A DNA stretch of 64,000 nt, taken from Annona cherimola. Its lineage: Eukaryota > Streptophyta > Magnoliopsida > Magnoliales > Annonaceae. This document shows, piece by piece, positions 60,926 to 64,000 of this stretch (position 1 is its first letter; each line of letters begins with the position of its first letter). Where the stretch lies: contig CM059975.1 of NCBI GenBank assembly GCA_030490835.1, positions 6,723,579 to 6,787,578 on the forward strand, in the 5' to 3' direction. The notes below the pieces were generated by a model, which was given only the letters and a program-made list of their open reading frames with translations, did no database searches and had not been told where the DNA came from. The translations under genes and the position numbers were made by a program.

Positions 60926-63359
60926 GGAGGGGTGAGATGTCCTCCCTTGTTCATAGCAATGATGCAAAAGCTAATTTCCTTACAGCTAGCCAAAAGCGGT
61001 CTACCTCTCATTTCTGCATTTTTCATTATAACTTCCAAGAAAGGGCCTCATATGCTTATTTGCGATGGTAAAAATTTAGATGACCCATAACAATAAAATT
61101 TCTTAGAAACATACGCGAATTAGATTTGTACATTTATTTGTCCGAAGTTTTCACTTTGAAATCGTAAGGCCACGTTGTCGAATCTTATATGATATATCAA
61201 AATACTCATATATAATTAAATAAAAGAAGCTTGAAATGATTTTTCAATTTTTAACACATGATAAAATATTTTGAATGGCAATTAATAACCATATAGATAT
61301 GTATGAATTTTCACTCTAAATAATTTATTATTTCATGACTAAATGAATGGTTTTAAATATAACTTTTTGATTAAAATTTAAATATAACTACAAGTAATGA
61401 ATTTGAATTAAACAAAAATTATAATGATAAGCTCCCAAATAAATTTGTAATACTGAAATTTTGACAGTGTTGCACTTAATCTGATAAGAGCGAATTATAA
61501 ACATAAAACATCTTATTTTATTTATATTTTAATTACAATCTATGTTTAATCTATATCGTCGTTAACTATTATTAGTTTAGGAAATTTTTTGTAACAAGAT
61601 ATTACTAGTGAACATATAACTATACATAAAGTTTCAGAATACATGTGCATATTTTTGGAGTCATAATGATGAATTTTATATTTAAAAATTTTTAATTGAA
61701 GTATCTTTTATTTGAGAAAAAAGGCATATGTGTTGAATCAATTAATTATTAAGTTTTTGCATGCTTTTTCCAATAGATTTAGGATTTAGGTTAACGCAAC
61801 CAACAGCAAATTAATCTTGCGGGACCCCATTACAAGCTAAATAGGATTAGAATCCTAGCTGGCGACTTTTGACCGTGTGGATGAGAAATGGGTAATTTCT
61901 GGTGCACGTGGTGCATAAATACCATCTTTCCCAAATGTGCACATGGAAGGGAAAAAAGAAAAAAATGGGAACGGTTTTTGGAAGACGTGTTATGAATGTG
62001 GTTGCCATCATTTGGACGGTGGGATGGGTGCCCATCTGTTTTTCGTCCCCATTACACCTAACCCCGGTCTCCCCACTTAGATTTTCAAAAAGGAAGAACA
62101 AAATATAAGGAAGCCCTGATTCTCTGCATGTATCGTTTGTACCTAGATCGTTATCCTACAATCTGGCTAGTAGTCACTCCTTTGACAGCTGCCTGACTAG
62201 ATGGATGTTGGCACCGTGTTATGGGTTTCTAGATCCTATGCTCTACATCTCATAGGACATGTTTATTAGAATACCCTAGTCGATAAACACAAATCGTCAC
62301 GGTTGGACCCATCATGCAAGAATCAGGAGAATCATTCATCACACACAATCATAAAGGAGCCCATCAATAAAAATAAATAAATAAAGGAGTGTCCTTGGTA
62401 TGCCTATATATGTATTAAAAAGAGGGCGCATTATCCCTTTTTTATTTCTCATGTTATAACTCAATCCAACCTAAGTATATACTTTTTTCAAATTCTTATT
62501 CAAGAAATAAATCCAACCATATAACTAACAATATATCCATAGGAGACATTAGCCCTTTTTTAAGCTTTTGAAATCCATATCACTTTTTAACAATTTTAAC
62601 ACTCATATTCGCTATAATTATCTATTTTTAAATTATTTTTGTTATGATAGATACCTTCAAGATACAGTTGGTTACATTATCGCTCAAAAAAATTAAATAT
62701 TTTTAGCTATGCTTAGCTTTTTTTTTTATTGCAAACCACAATTTAGGTAAATAATTATTGTTTCTAAAATTTAATTTTTAACAATAATAAAATAATAGAT
62801 GTTGCAAAAGTAACTTTTGATGACAAAAAAAAGTACCAGTTTTTATTATGACTACAAAAAACTGTTACCAAAACCTTTTGTGATTGATTTATAATAGTTT
62901 AGTAATGGAGAAGTCACGGTGTGAAATAATACATATAATTACAAGTTTTAACATCACTGAAATTTTTTATAGTATATTTAAATTTCATTGCAAATATCTT
63001 TTGACTACAAATACTCAATTTTTTGATAAAACTGCATATATTCATTTGTTAAGTGCCGTCTATTTTTTAAATTTCCCTCGTAGACAGTAGTAATGCAAAC
63101 TGCATATTTAATATCATTTCGCCATAATTAATATGATATTTGGTTGTGAACAATATTGTGCTTAGTTGCATTTAATATTATATGCCACTAAATATAAATT
63201 TAGTTGCACAAACCTAATCACATTATGTATTCATATTCAACTTAGTATTTAATTAAAACAACTGTATTAATATTATTGTATTACACTTCTTAATGAGTTA
63301 TCTTTCTAACAGATCCATTCAAAAGATCATAAAGCAGATTGGTTAACCTCTTTCACTAT
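60926..63359. other. Intergenic, no gene seen
   Basis: AT-rich sequence. The 84 and 68 residue ORFs around 61.85-62.1 kb overlap on opposite strands and resemble no family. 62.65-62.9 kb has inverted TTTTGATGAC/GTTACC words like a decayed transposon end. Confidence 0.5.
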
Positions 63360-63800
63360 ATTAAAAATCCATTTATGCAACATTTTTATGTAGCAAAGCT
63401 TTATTTCGCTGCATATAATAAAATTAGCAGCAAGTTGCTGCTCACAATTGCTGCCTATAATATTCACGAGAAACTCAAGTTGCTGCATAAACTAATAACT
63501 AATTATTGTCAATAAAATGCCACAATTGCAACCAAAACAATTTTCGTTGCGAATGGTGCACGCAATTGCAACCAAATGAAGCTTCGTTCCTATTTGTGGT
63601 ACTATCTATAAATTGCAACGAAAATATTCTCGTTGCAAAAAGTGGTTGCTATAATATACAATTGCAACAAAAATCTATAACAAGTAGATTTTTGTTGCAA
63701 TTGATTAGGCACATTTGCAACCAGATGAGAGTTCGTTCCTATTTGATGAATAAGTTGCAACGAAATTCATCTCGTTGTGAAATGTACTTGCTATTACATA
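63360..63800. repeat. Array of TTGCAAC-type motifs in both orientations
   Basis: Two direct units of about 150-170 bp (about 63545-63650 and 63707-63792) share TTGCAACCARATGARRSTTC, TTCGTTCCTATTTG and TTGCAACGAAA motifs. Inverted TTCGTTGC/GCAACGAA words recur many times, as do GCAGCAAGTTGCTGC palindromes. This resembles the sub-terminal transposase-binding region of a CACTA-type element whose body would lie beyond the right edge. Confidence 0.45.
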
Positions 63801-64000
63801 TTAAAATAATAAAATAGGAAAATATATTTGCATAAATGGAAAATACTTACTAGCATCAAAATATTTTTAGTGTAAAAAGTAATTAATTATTAATTAACTT
63901 ATGAATAATTCATTGAAATTAATTAATGATATCAAAAGAAGCTAGTTAAAAATATATATTTGCATTAAAGGTAACAATAAAAGAAAATGAAAATTATTTT

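Noticed and set aside
63506..63817. 103-residue ORF rich in Cys/Asn
   Set aside because: It is a translation of the TTGCAAC repeat array.

Overview
The window is nuclear DNA of a flowering plant. It is AT-rich and full of introns and small transposons, and all four protein genes have spliced plant exon structures. The terpene synthase subfamily (TPS-a) and the pair of MIR160 hairpins fit an angiosperm. A magnoliid (for example the laurel group) is a guess from the look of the terpene synthases; the sequence does not prove it.

Left part (1-13 kb): two tandem sesquiterpene-synthase-type genes on the minus strand. TPS copy 1 (3204 down to 1131) shows exons 1-5 and runs off the left edge. TPS copy 2 (12833 down to 7954) has all seven exons, in-phase splice sites, the DDxxD and NSE/DTE metal motifs, and about 557-564 residues.

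13-37 kb: a gene-free region rich in repeats. It holds a tandem segmental duplication whose second unit begins inside a TPS exon-1 remnant (22597 onward). It also holds two probable solo LTRs (18237-20584 with TSD CATAA; 34633-35745), a hAT-type element with an exact 8-bp TSD, Mutator-type MITEs with 9-bp TSDs, PIF/Harbinger-like MITEs, and foldback elements sitting in (TA)n tracts.

37-48.3 kb: two housekeeping-type genes on the plus strand. One is a six-exon receptor-like cytoplasmic kinase resembling CRPK1 (CDS 38115-41617). The other is a four-exon organellar PrmC/HemK-type glutamine methyltransferase (CDS 43106-48245), whose last intron carries three foldback elements in a row.

48-64 kb: mostly intergenic MITEs. 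The exception is a pair of tandem MIR160 precursors on the minus strand (55324-55240 and 55162-55079), each with a 21-nt miR160 and a matching star strand. The right edge holds an array of TTGCAAC-type repeats.

The TPS pair should make terpenes from farnesyl diphosphate in the cytosol. The kinase, the methyltransferase and MIR160 are functionally unrelated neighbours. The most notable observations are the tandem MIR160 hairpins, the foldback elements that appear to insert into their own (TA)n flanks, and the datable duplication history around the TPS locus.
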